The translations under genes and the position numbers were made by a program. A model generated the notes under the pieces. The model was not told where the DNA came from, made no database searches, and saw only the letters and a program-made list of their open reading frames with translations. Of a DNA stretch of 64,000 nucleotides, positions 16,259-26,399 are shown one piece after another. The stretch spans positions 1 to 64,000 of the forward strand of contig JASHRF010000084.1 of assembly GCA_030037545.1 (NCBI GenBank), given 5' to 3'. Numbering within the stretch: position 1 is the first letter of the stretch; the number at the start of each line of letters is the position of its first letter. The stretch is from Acidobacteriaceae bacterium. Its GTDB lineage: Bacteria; Acidobacteriota; Terriglobia; Terriglobales; Acidobacteriaceae.

Positions 16259-19200
16259 ATGAAGAGATGGATCTGGTATGCGATCGCATGTGTTCCCGCG
16301 TTCGGCGCGGCCCTGCCGTTGGCGGCACAGAAGGCTGCGTCCGCCGCTGGGCCAGTTGAGTTGCGGGTCGACGGACTTAAAACGCCGCTCGGAATCGATG
16401 ACCCAGCGCCGCGCTTCTCCTGGCAATTGAACGATTCGGCGCGCAGAGCCAGGCAGACTGCCTACGAGGTGCTGGTGGCCTCGCGGCCTACGCTGCTGCG
16501 CAAGGGCAAGGCGGATGTATGGGATAGCGGCCGTATCGATTCGGGCGAATCACTGAATGTGCGCTACGGCGGCCCTGCCGTGGCTGCCAGTACGCGCTAC
16601 TTCTGGCAAGTCAAGGTGTGGGATGCGAAAGGCAAACTCTATCCCAATGGAGAAACCGGCTGGTGGGAGACCGGCTTACTTACTCAGGATGCCTGGCGCG
16701 GACAATGGATCGGCTACGAGACGGCGGAGGAGGCCGCGGTGCGCCACGCGCCGGCGGCGTGGATCGCCAATCCCGATGCAGACGTCTTAGCGAAGGAAAA
16801 GAGCAGCGAGGAACGCTTCGCCTATCGGGCTACGGTGACACTGGACAAGCCGGTGCGCTTCGCAGTGCTCTACGCTACCGCACAGGACACGGTTGCGGCC
16901 TGGATCGACGGCACCGAGGTGCTTGCGGCCGACGCCATGCCGGTGTATGAGCAGATGCCGTGGAAGAAGTTCGTGCTCACCGAGGTCACGGGCACGCTTC
17001 ATTCCGGCGCCAACGTGCTGGCCCTGGAGGCAGTGCGCTACGGAACGAGCGCCGAAGCGCCTCCGCTGATGGCCACGCTGGCGGTGGAATACAGCGACGG
17101 AAGCTGGGCTACGTTTTCCAGCCAGCCCTCCTGGAAAACGGCAATCCATCCGGGTCGGGGCTGGCAGAAGCAGGACTTCGACGACGCAGGATGGAAGCCT
17201 GCCGTCGCCTGGACACAGCCCACCGCTCCCAATTCGGAACCACTGCATCCCGCGTGGATTCCGGACTCGGTGAAGGCTCTGCGCCGCACATTCACGGTCA
17301 GCGCGCCGGTGAAGTCGGCGCGGCTCTATGCTACGGCCCTGGGAGCGTACGAGCTTTTTCTGAACGGCAAGCGGGTGGGGAACGATGTGATGGATCCCGG
17401 ATGGACGGATTATCGCGAGCACGTGAAGTACCAGACCTTCGATGTGACCGCGCAGCTCGCTCGCGGAGAGAATGCGCTGGGGGCGCTGCTGGCTCCGGGG
17501 TGGTACGAGAGTGCGCTCGAATGGTCTCAGCAACCCAACTGCTACGGCGACACGCCGCCGGCGCTGCTTGCCCAGTTGCGGATCGAGCATACCGACGGCA
17601 GCGTGGAATGGTTGACGACGGACGGCGGTTGGCAGGCCAGGCCGTCCAACATCCTTCACTCCGAAATCTACGATGGGGAAAGCCAGGACGGGCGGCTGGC
17701 GCAGCCCGGCTGGAGTACGGCGCGCTTCGATGCGCGGGGATGGACGAGCGTGCTGACCATCGACCCGAAGCCGGCGAAGATTGAAGCCCAAGATTTTCCA
17801 CCCATTCGCGTGGAGCGCACGGTGGCGGCTGTCGCTCTCACCGAGCCGCGGCCGGGCGTTTACGTGTACGACTTCGGGCAGAATCTTGCCGGAGCTGAAA
17901 CGGTTCGCGTTTCAGGGCCGGCTGGTACCAAAATCCGGTTACGTTTTGCCGAGGTTCTCAATGCCGACGGAACCCTCTATACCGCCAATCTGCGCACGGC
18001 GAAGGCCACAGATCACTTCATCCTGGCCGGCAAGGGTCAAGAAGAGTTCACGCCGCAGTTCACCTACCATGGATTCCGCTACGCCGAGCTGACGGGCCTG
18101 CCCACCGCGCCGGACAAAAACGCTGTCACGGCGGTGGTCTTTCACACCGACGCGCCTTTTAACACACAGCTCACCACCGGCAGCGCGATGGTGAACAGGC
18201 TGTGGAGCAACATTCTGTGGGGACAGCGGTCGAACTTTATGAGCGTGCCCACGGATTGCCCACAGCGCGACGAACGGCTGGGCTGGATGGGCGATGCGCA
18301 GGTGTTCTGGCGCACGGCTTCTTACAACATGAACCTGGCCGCCTTCTCGCGCAAATATGCCGGGGATATGCGCGGCACGCAGGCGGGGGTGCCCTTTTAC
18401 GGCATCTATTCGCCGGGCACGACCATGGAGCGGTCGTCCTTCGCAGCAGGCTGGAGCGATGCGGGAGTGATCATTCCCTGGACCTCCTGGTTGCAGACCG
18501 GCGATACCAGCATCATCGAGCAGAATTGGGCCGCAATGGTGAAGTACCTCGCCGCCATTGAAGCAGCCAATCCTGACGGTCTTTGGAGTCACGAATCCGG
18601 AAACGACTTTGGCGACTGGCTTGCACCGGAGGGCAAGACCGATCAGACGCTCATCGCGACGGCGTACTGGGGATACGACGTGAGCCTGATGCGGCAGATG
18701 GCCCACGCCACCGGCCGCAGCGAAGAAGAGGAGAGATACGCGCAGCTGTTCGACAAGATTCGCGCTGCGTTTCAGAAGCAGTTTGTGCGCGCGGACGGCT
18801 TTGTGGCCGGCGCCGGTCCCGGAGATGCAAAGGACAAAGGAGGGGACACGCAGACCGGTTACGTACTGGCGTTGCACATGAACCTGCTGCCGGACAATCT
18901 GCGCGCTGCGGCAGCGCAAAAGCTGGCAGCGAAGATTGAAGCCAACCACGACCTGCTGGGCACGGGTTTTCTGGGCACGCCGTATCTGCTGGAGGAGCTG
19001 ACCAAGGCCGGTTATGCCGATCTTGCCTACACGTTGCTTCTTAATACACGCTACCCATCGTGGGGCTACATGGTGGAGCACGGCGGGACAACGATGTGGG
19101 AGCGCTGGAATGGCGACCAGAAGCTCAACGACCCATCCATGAACTCCTTCAACCACTATGCGTATGGCGCGGTGGGAGCCTGGATTTACCGCTATGCGGC

Positions 19201-19534
19201 GGGCGTAGATGCGACCGCGCTCGACGCAGGCTTCCATACGGTCGTGCTGCATCCGGTTTTTGACGCGCGCCTGGGCAGCGTTGATTTCGATTATCAATCC
19301 GCGTACGGCCTGATTCATTCCGGCTGGACGGTGAAGGGGGATTTGGCCGAGTGGCATGTGACGATTCCCGCCAATTCGACGGGATGGCTCGCGTTAAGCG
19401 ACAACGAGGCTGCAAAGTACATGCTCCAGGGAGTGCCGCTCGGCGCAAGCGGGCTGGTAAAGAGGCAAACGCGAGAGGGCGAAAGCGGATTTGAGCTGCA
19501 GGCAGGGCAATACGCGTTCGAGGTCAAGCTTTAG
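16259..19534 (+). CDS. Alpha-L-rhamnosidase (GH78), exported
   Basis: 1091 residues with a signal peptide at 1-24 (AIACVPAFGAALPLAAQ). The family layout is clear: a fibronectin-like domain (VDGLKTPLGIDDPAPRFSW), a lectin-like beta-sandwich with GAYELFLNGKRVG and PGWTDY, and a second sandwich with DFGQNLAG. The (alpha/alpha)6 barrel follows, with VPTDCPQRDERLGWMGDAQ carrying catalytic acids, then GTTMWERWNG and SFNHYAYGAVGAW, and a C-terminal sandwich. The enzyme removes terminal L-rhamnose from plant glycosides, pectin side chains or bacterial polysaccharides. It starts 54 bases after ggt on the same strand and could share its transcript. It is the one member of the 4.8-19.5 kb group with no obvious cell-wall link. 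Confidence 0.92.
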   Translation: MKRWIWYAIACVPAFGAALPLAAQKAASAAGPVELRVDGLKTPLGIDDPAPRFSWQLNDSARRARQTAYEVLVASRPTLLRKGKADVWDSGRIDSGESLNVRYGGPAVAASTRYFWQVKVWDAKGKLYPNGETGWWETGLLTQDAWRGQWIGYETAEEAAVRHAPAAWIANPDADVLAKEKSSEERFAYRATVTLDKPVRFAVLYATAQDTVAAWIDGTEVLAADAMPVYEQMPWKKFVLTEVTGTLHSGANVLALEAVRYGTSAEAPPLMATLAVEYSDGSWATFSSQPSWKTAIHPGRGWQKQDFDDAGWKPAVAWTQPTAPNSEPLHPAWIPDSVKALRRTFTVSAPVKSARLYATALGAYELFLNGKRVGNDVMDPGWTDYREHVKYQTFDVTAQLARGENALGALLAPGWYESALEWSQQPNCYGDTPPALLAQLRIEHTDGSVEWLTTDGGWQARPSNILHSEIYDGESQDGRLAQPGWSTARFDARGWTSVLTIDPKPAKIEAQDFPPIRVERTVAAVALTEPRPGVYVYDFGQNLAGAETVRVSGPAGTKIRLRFAEVLNADGTLYTANLRTAKATDHFILAGKGQEEFTPQFTYHGFRYAELTGLPTAPDKNAVTAVVFHTDAPFNTQLTTGSAMVNRLWSNILWGQRSNFMSVPTDCPQRDERLGWMGDAQVFWRTASYNMNLAAFSRKYAGDMRGTQAGVPFYGIYSPGTTMERSSFAAGWSDAGVIIPWTSWLQTGDTSIIEQNWAAMVKYLAAIEAANPDGLWSHESGNDFGDWLAPEGKTDQTLIATAYWGYDVSLMRQMAHATGRSEEEERYAQLFDKIRAAFQKQFVRADGFVAGAGPGDAKDKGGDTQTGYVLALHMNLLPDNLRAAAAQKLAAKIEANHDLLGTGFLGTPYLLEELTKAGYADLAYTLLLNTRYPSWGYMVEHGGTTMWERWNGDQKLNDPSMNSFNHYAYGAVGAWIYRYAAGVDATALDAGFHTVVLHPVFDARLGSVDFDYQSAYGLIHSGWTVKGDLAEWHVTIPANSTGWLALSDNEAAKYMLQGVPLGASGLVKRQTREGESGFELQAGQYAFEVKL

Positions 19535-19659
19535 TACCGCATCTCAGGGATGTGGCCTCCCATGCCTCAAAAGCGAGACCTGGGGCACCCAAGCTCGTGG
19601 GCATGATTACGAAATCATGAAATCAGCGTAGTCGTAAGGAAGGCGATCGAAGCTCCGAA

Positions 19660-19833
19660 GATCGGAGCCGTTGCTGCCGGAGCCTGGCCGCTCCGCCGAC
19701 GGCGGTGCGCAAGGTGGAGATTCCCAAGCCGCAAGGCGGGGTACGCACCCTGGGCATCCCGACGGTGTGGGATCGTCCGATTCAACAGTCACCCAATCAG
19801 GTACTGCAACCGCTGTTCGATCCGGAGTTTTCC
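19660..19833 (+). pseudogene. Group II intron reverse transcriptase, short internal remnant
   Basis: The frame reads VRKVEIPKPQGGVRTLGIPT, then VWDRPIQQSPNQVLQPLFDPEFS. That is the RT-0/RT-1 region of bacterial group II intron proteins almost word for word. Directly after DPEFS, at about 19833, the match stops, where the family would continue with a YGFRPGRS-like block. The polymerase motif YxDD, maturase domain and endonuclease are all absent, so it cannot function. A domain-V-like structure lies 560 bases further on the same strand, so the intron was split or deleted internally. Confidence 0.8.
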
Positions 19834-20024
19834 TCAAGACGCGCGAGATCGGCATCGCTTAACCGCTCCGTCAGCTTCAGATCGTAGATCTGCTTCGTCA
19901 AGCCGAAGTCTTCCATACCACCGGCTGCCGAAAGGAACTGTTGCAACTGCGCAACCGATACCGTCTGCGTCACATTGGGCTCTTCCGCCGCTGGCGACGG
20001 GATAGCCCCCGCAAGCAGAATCAA
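19834..20024 (-). pseudogene. Fragment of an acidobacterial secreted protein of unknown function
   Basis: On the minus strand an ATG at 20024 begins MILLAGAIPSPAAEEP, a possible signal-peptide end. It is followed by VSVAQLQQFLSAAGG and LKLTERLSDADLARLEE, an amphipathic helical repeat I associate with a conserved acidobacterial family (xVxQLxxLLxxA...LTERLS...LARL). The frame enters the intron remnant at about 19833 and ends in unrelated residues. The gene was therefore cut by the intron fragment or by the rearrangement that brought it here. Function is unknown. Confidence 0.45.
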
Positions 20025-20485
20025 AACAGGTAACTTCCGCCCTCGATTGCGCGGTTCTTTTGTGAGTTTCCTGGAGACCGCTTGATCCCTTCCAAAATGT
20101 ACGCTGTGGCACGCCAGAACTCAATCCGGGCGAAAAGAGCGGCCGCTTTTCTTGACTGGAGAGTGCCATATTCCCTGGCCGGTTCAGGCTCGCTCTCAAC
20201 AGCTTTAGGAATGTCGCACCTTGTCTAATGCTGGGCTGAGCCGAGATGACTTTTGTTGGACCATCAACGGGCATGACCCTTAGTGGAACGGCGGGGCCTC
20301 GCACGGGAACGCAGCCTATATGAAGTCCCGGTTCGACCCAATGGGGCTGGTTTCGTTGCTGGAAATGCAGCAGCGCTTCTCGCCTGTTTCATGAACCGCC
20401 GGATGCGGAACCGCACGTCCGGTGGTGTGGGAGGACGGCAGGCGTGCTCCCCTGCCTCCTGCCCGATCTGGCGTAATCGGAGGGA
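20025..20485. other. Decayed region carrying a group II intron 3' end
   Basis: No credible gene. At about 20393-20434 the plus strand reads a paired GCCGGA-GCGG / CCGC-TCCGG structure followed by GTGGTGTGGGAGG. This is the look of domain V and the 3' end of bacterial group II introns. It has the same orientation as the reverse transcriptase remnant at 19.7 kb. The rest of the stretch is unrecognised. Confidence 0.6.
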
Positions 20486-21091
20486 CTAGAAATGGTAAGC
20501 GACGCCCACGGTGGGCTCGAACATATTCCACCACTTGTTGGTAGAGGCGTTGGGGATGCTCATTGTGGGCACCTTGGTCACCAGGCCGCGGTACTCGGCG
20601 CGAATGTCGAAGCTGGGGCTGATTTCGTAAGCAAAACCCGCTCCATACATCGCGCCCACGGCGGTTTGCTGCTTGGCGTCGAGCGTCCTGGTGGCGGAAT
20701 TGCGGATGGGAAGGAAAATAATGCCTGCCGGACCGGCCTCCGCGAAGGGATTCCAGTTCTTGAAGACGAAGGAGCGAACAAAACCTCCCGAAGCCTCCTG
20801 GGTGCGCAGCAGAACGTTATAGTTGTCCACGTTATTGATGTAATAGCGGATGTTGTTCTGGTAGTCGATGCCATAGTTGGCTTCAAGAGCCGTGTTGGGG
20901 GTGAGCATGAAGCGATAGCTAAGCAGGGCGCCGTAGCCGGTCGTCGAGTCCACGTAAACAGCGGTCGACGAGGCAATGAAGGGCTCGATCAACCCGGTAC
21001 CGCTCAGGCTGATGTCCTGGCGGCTTTCCTGAGCACGGCCCGCGGTCGCAAACGCGGCCAGCAGGAAAACGACAAAAGCGGTCTTCTTCAT
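20486..21091 (-). CDS. Small outer-membrane beta-barrel protein
   Basis: 201 residues from the ATG at 21091; the open frame back to 21172 lacks a signal. The start MKKTAFVVFLLAAFATAGRA is a clear signal peptide. The remainder alternates hydrophobic and polar residues in strands of about ten, such as GYGALLSYRFML, ALEANYGIDY, FDIRAEYRGLVTKV and the terminal TVGVAYHF. The final aromatic Phe is typical of barrel proteins recognised by the BAM machinery. It resembles OmpA/OprF-type eight-stranded barrels with no extra domain. Function is unknown. Its 3' end adjoins the group II intron debris. Confidence 0.75.
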   Translation of the reverse strand: MKKTAFVVFLLAAFATAGRAQESRQDISLSGTGLIEPFIASSTAVYVDSTTGYGALLSYRFMLTPNTALEANYGIDYQNNIRYYINNVDNYNVLLRTQEASGGFVRSFVFKNWNPFAEAGPAGIIFLPIRNSATRTLDAKQQTAVGAMYGAGFAYEISPSFDIRAEYRGLVTKVPTMSIPNASTNKWWNMFEPTVGVAYHF

Positions 21092-21255
21092 TCGGTCCAG
21101 ATCCTCACGACTGTCAACCGGGGGCTGACGAACTTCTCGATGGCGGGTCCCCGGCGAACGGCGAGAACCCACTCTCAGAATTGTAACTGCCCGGATTGGT
21201 CCCGGGCCGCGGCTTAAAGGCTGTATCCAGAATAGACGGTCCCGGTGCCGAATCC

Positions 21256-22227
21256 CTAGTAGCGTGTTCCCGGAGCTCTCTTCCGTTGTTCCCTTGTTCG
21301 CTCGTTTCCTGCCTTTTCCACTTGGAAATAGAACGGCGGTCCCTGCTGGTGGGCCAGCTTGCGCAGCGTGCGCAGGAAGGCGCGCGCCGCGTAGGAGAGC
21401 ATAGCCTGGCGGCGATGCACCAGGCGCAGCACGCGCTGAATTTCGAGTTCATCGACGGGCACGCGCACCAGCGCGCCGGTTTCGAGCTCGCGGGCCACGG
21501 TGAGGTGCGGCGCCAGCGCCAGGCCGTTGCCCATGGCCACAAACAGCTTGATGGCCTCGATCGTGGGTAGCTCGATTTCCATGTTGAGCGGCGTGCGATA
21601 GCGCTCGAAGGTCTCAATGACCCGGCTGCGCAGCGGCGAAGCCACGTTGTGGGCGATAAAGACTTCGTTGCCCAGGTCGCGGATGGAGACGCGCGGGGCG
21701 CGGGCCAGCGGATGCGCGGGGCTGGCAATCAGGGCCAGGCTGTCGCCGTAGACGGCGATGGTGCGGAACTGCTCGGGATCGGGCCGGAACGAAAGCACGC
21801 CCAGTTCAAAGCTGCGCCGCGCCAGCTCCTCGGGCAGTTGCGAGGCCAGCGTGCGGTGCACCGTAACCGCGATGTGCGGAAACGAGCGCCGGAAAGCGTC
21901 GATGGCCGGCAGCAGGTACATGCAGGTGTATTCGTTGGCGCCCACGTGCAGATGGCCGCGCTCCAGGCTCTTGAGCTCGCCCAGGGCGCTGGCGGCTTCG
22001 CGGCGCAGGGCCAGCAGTCGCAGTGCGTAGTCGCGCAGCAGCACGCCCGCCGCGGTCAGCGAACCGTCGCGGGCCGCGCGATCGAAGAGCGTTTCACCTA
22101 CCGACTGCTCCAGCTTGCGGATCACCTGGCTGATGGCCGGCTGGGTGCGGTGCAGGCGAACCGCGGCGCGCGAAAAACTGCGCTCCTCGGCCACAGCGAG
22201 AAAAGTTTCGAGCTGGTTTAGGTCCAT
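21256..22227 (-). CDS. LysR-family transcriptional regulator, divergent to the leu-ilv operon
   Basis: 323 residues. The winged helix-turn-helix is at about residues 1-60 (MDLNQLETFLAVAEERSFSR, RLHRTQPAISQVIRKLEQ). The effector-binding domain of two Rossmann-like lobes runs from about 90 to 295 (GHLHVGANEYT, FELGVLSFRPD, IKLFVAMGNGLALAP). The last 25 residues are polar and unrelated. It faces leuA across 213 bases, the classic arrangement for a regulator of the opposite operon, and a GTATAAG/CTTATAC dyad lies in between. A role in controlling branched-chain amino acid synthesis is inferred from position only; the effector is not known. Confidence 0.88.
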   Translation of the reverse strand: MDLNQLETFLAVAEERSFSRAAVRLHRTQPAISQVIRKLEQSVGETLFDRAARDGSLTAAGVLLRDYALRLLALRREAASALGELKSLERGHLHVGANEYTCMYLLPAIDAFRRSFPHIAVTVHRTLASQLPEELARRSFELGVLSFRPDPEQFRTIAVYGDSLALIASPAHPLARAPRVSIRDLGNEVFIAHNVASPLRSRVIETFERYRTPLNMEIELPTIEAIKLFVAMGNGLALAPHLTVARELETGALVRVPVDELEIQRVLRLVHRRQAMLSYAARAFLRTLRKLAHQQGPPFYFQVEKAGNERTREQRKRAPGTRY

Positions 22228-22327
22228 GCGCTCCTCCGCGTCTCTGGTTTCAGGTATCAGGGTTCAGAAAGCCGACCGGTGGCTGCTCATCGCGGCAGGA
22301 CGAGGTCCGAACTGACACCTGACGCAT

Positions 22328-22377
22328 GTATAAGCATCTTTAATGCAGATAAAAACAATTATAACTTTGCCTTATAC
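22328..22377. promoter_or_regulatory. Dyad in the LysR-leuA intergenic region, possible LysR site
   Basis: GTATAAG (22328-22334) and its exact inverse CTTATAC (22371-22377) are separated by 36 A/T-rich bases that include the small palindrome GCAT-n5-ATGC. LysR regulators typically bind A/T-rich dyads in such divergent gaps. No clean -35/-10 pair for leuA stands out. Confidence 0.3.
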
Positions 22378-22440
22378 GCCGCAAATGCGCGAAACTGGAG
22401 AAGAGATGGCAAGACGCTTCCCCTTCCGGCAGGCACGCAC

Positions 22441-23637
22441 ATGACCAATAATCGCGTTGTCTTCTTCGACACCACTCTGCGCGACGGCGAGCAGTCGCCG
22501 GGCTGCAGCATGACCACCCAGGAAAAACTCACCATGGCCCACTCCTTGGAGAGTCTGGGTGTGGACATCATCGAGGCTGGATTTGCTATGGCGTCAGAGG
22601 GCGATTTCGCGGCCATCGCCACCATTACCCAGGCCATCCGAAAGCCGCGTATCGCGTCGCTGGCGCGCGCCAAGAAGGAAGATATCGAGATGGCGGCGCG
22701 GGCGCTGCAATTTGCCGAGCGGGCGCGCATTCACGTTTTCCTGGCGGTGAGCGATTTGCACCTTGAATACAAGCTCAAGATCGGCCGCGCCGAGGCCCTC
22801 GACCAGGCGGGCGAATCGGTCCGCCTGGCGCGGTCGCTGGCCGACGACGTGGAATTTTCGCCCGAAGACGCGACCCGCGCCGACCGCGATTTTCTGGTGG
22901 AGATGGTGCGCATCGCGGTCGAGGCCGGGGCCACCACCATCAATATGCCCGACACGGTGGGTTACTCTACGCCCGGGGAATATGGCCTCATGTTCCGCGA
23001 GGTGCGGGAGCGGGTTCCGGCTATCGAAGAGAAGGGAGTGGTGCTTTCGTCGCACTGCCACGACGACCTGGGATTGGCGGTGGCCAATTCGCTGGCGGCC
23101 ATCGAAGCCGGTGCGCGGCAGGTGGAGTGCACCATCAACGGTATTGGCGAGCGCGCCGGCAACGCGGCGCTCGAGGAGATTGCGGCTGCGCTTTACGTGC
23201 GCGGCGACCGCTATGGCGTGAACACCGGCATTAAGCTCGAAAGTCTTTATCCCACCAGCCAGGTGCTAGGCCAGATCATCACCTTTAAGCCCTCGCCCAA
23301 CAAGGCGGTAGTGGGCGATAACGCCTTTGCGCACGAATCGGGGATTCACCAGCACGGCATGCTGGCCAACCCGCTCTGCTACGAAATCATGACGCCCGCG
23401 CTGGTGGGTGTAGCCAAGACCAACCTGGTGCTGGGCAAGCATTCGGGCCGCGCCGCGCTGCGCCACCGGCTGGAGGAGTTGGGATTTTCGCTCACCCGTG
23501 ACGAATTGCAGCATGTGTACTACAGCTTTGTGGCGCTGGCCGACCGCAAAAAGAATATCTACGATCAGGACCTGATCGGATTGCTGACCGACAATATCCG
23601 TCTGCGGCGGCATGAGCCGGTTTCGGAGCTGGATTAA
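22441..23637 (+). CDS. leuA: 2-isopropylmalate synthase lacking the regulatory domain
   Basis: 398 residues from the ATG at 22441; the frame is open to 22279 but only the shorter start matches the family (NRVVFFDTTLRDGEQSPG). The TIM barrel contains the metal site HCHDDLG and the NGIGERAGNAALEE block, followed by the HESGIHQHGML subdomain and GKHSGRAAL. The enzyme condenses acetyl-CoA with 2-oxoisovalerate, the first step to leucine. Standard LeuA proteins have about 510 residues and end in a leucine-binding regulatory domain. This one stops shortly after the accessory subdomains, so it should not be inhibited by leucine. The gap to leuB is 104 bases. A homocitrate or citramalate synthase is possible by fold, but the leuBCD neighbours favour LeuA. 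Confidence 0.9.
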   Translation: MTNNRVVFFDTTLRDGEQSPGCSMTTQEKLTMAHSLESLGVDIIEAGFAMASEGDFAAIATITQAIRKPRIASLARAKKEDIEMAARALQFAERARIHVFLAVSDLHLEYKLKIGRAEALDQAGESVRLARSLADDVEFSPEDATRADRDFLVEMVRIAVEAGATTINMPDTVGYSTPGEYGLMFREVRERVPAIEEKGVVLSSHCHDDLGLAVANSLAAIEAGARQVECTINGIGERAGNAALEEIAAALYVRGDRYGVNTGIKLESLYPTSQVLGQIITFKPSPNKAVVGDNAFAHESGIHQHGMLANPLCYEIMTPALVGVAKTNLVLGKHSGRAALRHRLEELGFSLTRDELQHVYYSFVALADRKKNIYDQDLIGLLTDNIRLRRHEPVSELD

Positions 23638-23741
23638 GGCTGGACAGGAAGAGCCGGCGCCACGATTGTGGCTACCAGTTCGACCCGTTTCCAAACGGAA
23701 TTTGTATTTCAACCCACGGACTCAAGGAGAAAAAAGCACTC

Positions 23742-24833
23742 ATGAAGATGAAGATTTTGGTCACCGCCGGCGACGGCATCGGCCCTGAAATTGTCGACGC
23801 CGGCCTCGGTGTGCTGCGGGAAGTGGCGCAGGCCGGCGGTCACACTCTGGAGCTCGACTACAAGCGCATTGGCGGCGCGGCCATTGAGAAAGATGGCACG
23901 CCATTGCCCGCCGATACCCTTGCCGCCGCACTCGACTCTGAAGCGGTGTTTCTGGGCGCGGTGGGCGACGACAAATTCAATTCTCTGCCGCCCAGCAAAC
24001 GCCCCGAAAAGGGCCTGCTCGAACTGCGCACCGCGCTGGGCGGCTTTGCCAACCTGCGTCCCGTCTTCGCATTCAAGGAGCTTACGGTCAACAGCCCGCT
24101 GCGTCCCGAAATTATTGAAGGCGCCGACATTCTCTTTATCCGCGAGCTGCTCGGCGGACTCTATTTCGGCAAACCCCGCGAGTGGAACCACGAGAAGGGC
24201 GAAGCCTGGAACACCATGCGTTACACGAAGGACGAAGTGACGCGCGTGGCCCGCGTTGCGTTCGAGTTGGCCTGCAAGCGCCGCAAGCACCTGACCAGTG
24301 TGGACAAGGCCAATGTGCTGGAGGTTTCGCAACTGTGGCGCGCCACGGTGAATGAGGTTGCGGCGAATTATCCCGATGTGACCGTGGAGCACCAGTTCGT
24401 CGATGCCATGTCGATGCACCTGATGAAGCGGCCGCGCGAATTCGACGTGGTGCTGACGGAGAATATGTTTGGCGACATTCTCACCGACGAAGCCTCGGTG
24501 ATTACCGGCTCGCTGGGCATGTTGCCCTCGGCCACCATCGGCGGCAAAGTGAATTTGTATGAGCCGGCGCATGGTTCAGCGCCGCACCACGCGGGTAAGA
24601 ACACTGCCAATCCGCTGGCCACCATCCTCACCGGCGCGATGCTTCTGCGCCACTCGTTCGGGCTGGATACCGAGGCGGACGCGATTGTGTCTGCGGTCCG
24701 CACGGTGCTGGAACATGGCTTCCGCACCGAGGACCTGGCGCGCACCAACCCCGACGGCTTGACGATGCTGTCGACCAGCGAGATGGGCACGAAGGTTCGT
24801 GAAACCGTTAAGACTTTGCTCGTAAACGCGTAG
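23742..24833 (+). CDS. leuB: 3-isopropylmalate dehydrogenase
   Basis: 363 residues, the normal size. The start MKMKILVTAGDGIGPEIV follows AAGGAG by 12 bases; the second ATG six bases on is also usable. Family marks include LLELRTALGGFANLRPV for substrate binding, the LTSVDKANVLE lysine and the FGDILTDEAS aspartates for the metal. YEPAHGSAPHHAGKNTANP binds the NAD adenosine. It oxidises and decarboxylates 3-isopropylmalate in the cytoplasm. It is the second gene of the leu-ilv operon; a heptad hairpin separates it from leuC. Confidence 0.96.
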   Translation: MKMKILVTAGDGIGPEIVDAGLGVLREVAQAGGHTLELDYKRIGGAAIEKDGTPLPADTLAAALDSEAVFLGAVGDDKFNSLPPSKRPEKGLLELRTALGGFANLRPVFAFKELTVNSPLRPEIIEGADILFIRELLGGLYFGKPREWNHEKGEAWNTMRYTKDEVTRVARVAFELACKRRKHLTSVDKANVLEVSQLWRATVNEVAANYPDVTVEHQFVDAMSMHLMKRPREFDVVLTENMFGDILTDEASVITGSLGMLPSATIGGKVNLYEPAHGSAPHHAGKNTANPLATILTGAMLLRHSFGLDTEADAIVSAVRTVLEHGFRTEDLARTNPDGLTMLSTSEMGTKVRETVKTLLVNA

Positions 24834-24840
24834 TAAGGAG

Positions 24841-24950
24841 CCTTTAGCCGTTAGCCTTTAGCTCGTTGTGCCAGAACGACGTGCGGGAGAAGAAAGAAGC
24901 AGGGTTCCAGCACGGAAAAGCTAACAGCTAAGCTAACGACTAATAGCTGT
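24841..24950 (+). repeat. Heptad-repeat hairpin between leuB and leuC
   Basis: The left arm has TTAGCCG, TTAGCCT and TTAGCTC in succession (24844-24864). The right arm (24916-24950) carries the inverse pattern, for example GCTAACAGCTAAGCTAACGA. The arms can pair over some 25 bases around a 50-base insert. The right arm ends 5 bases before the GAGGAG ribosome binding site of leuC. Confidence 0.7.
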
Positions 24951-24964
24951 CTTTGAGGAGTTTC

Positions 24965-26398
<1,434 letters not shown>

Positions 26399-26399
26399 T

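Noticed and set aside
19834..20304. 156-codon minus-strand frame over the intron debris
   Set aside because: It has no recognisable content and covers the acidobacterial gene fragment in the wrong frame.
22228..22440. T-box, leader peptide or riboswitch before leuA
   Set aside because: No T-box sequence, no run of Leu, Val or Ile codons in a short frame, and no terminator-antiterminator pair was seen.
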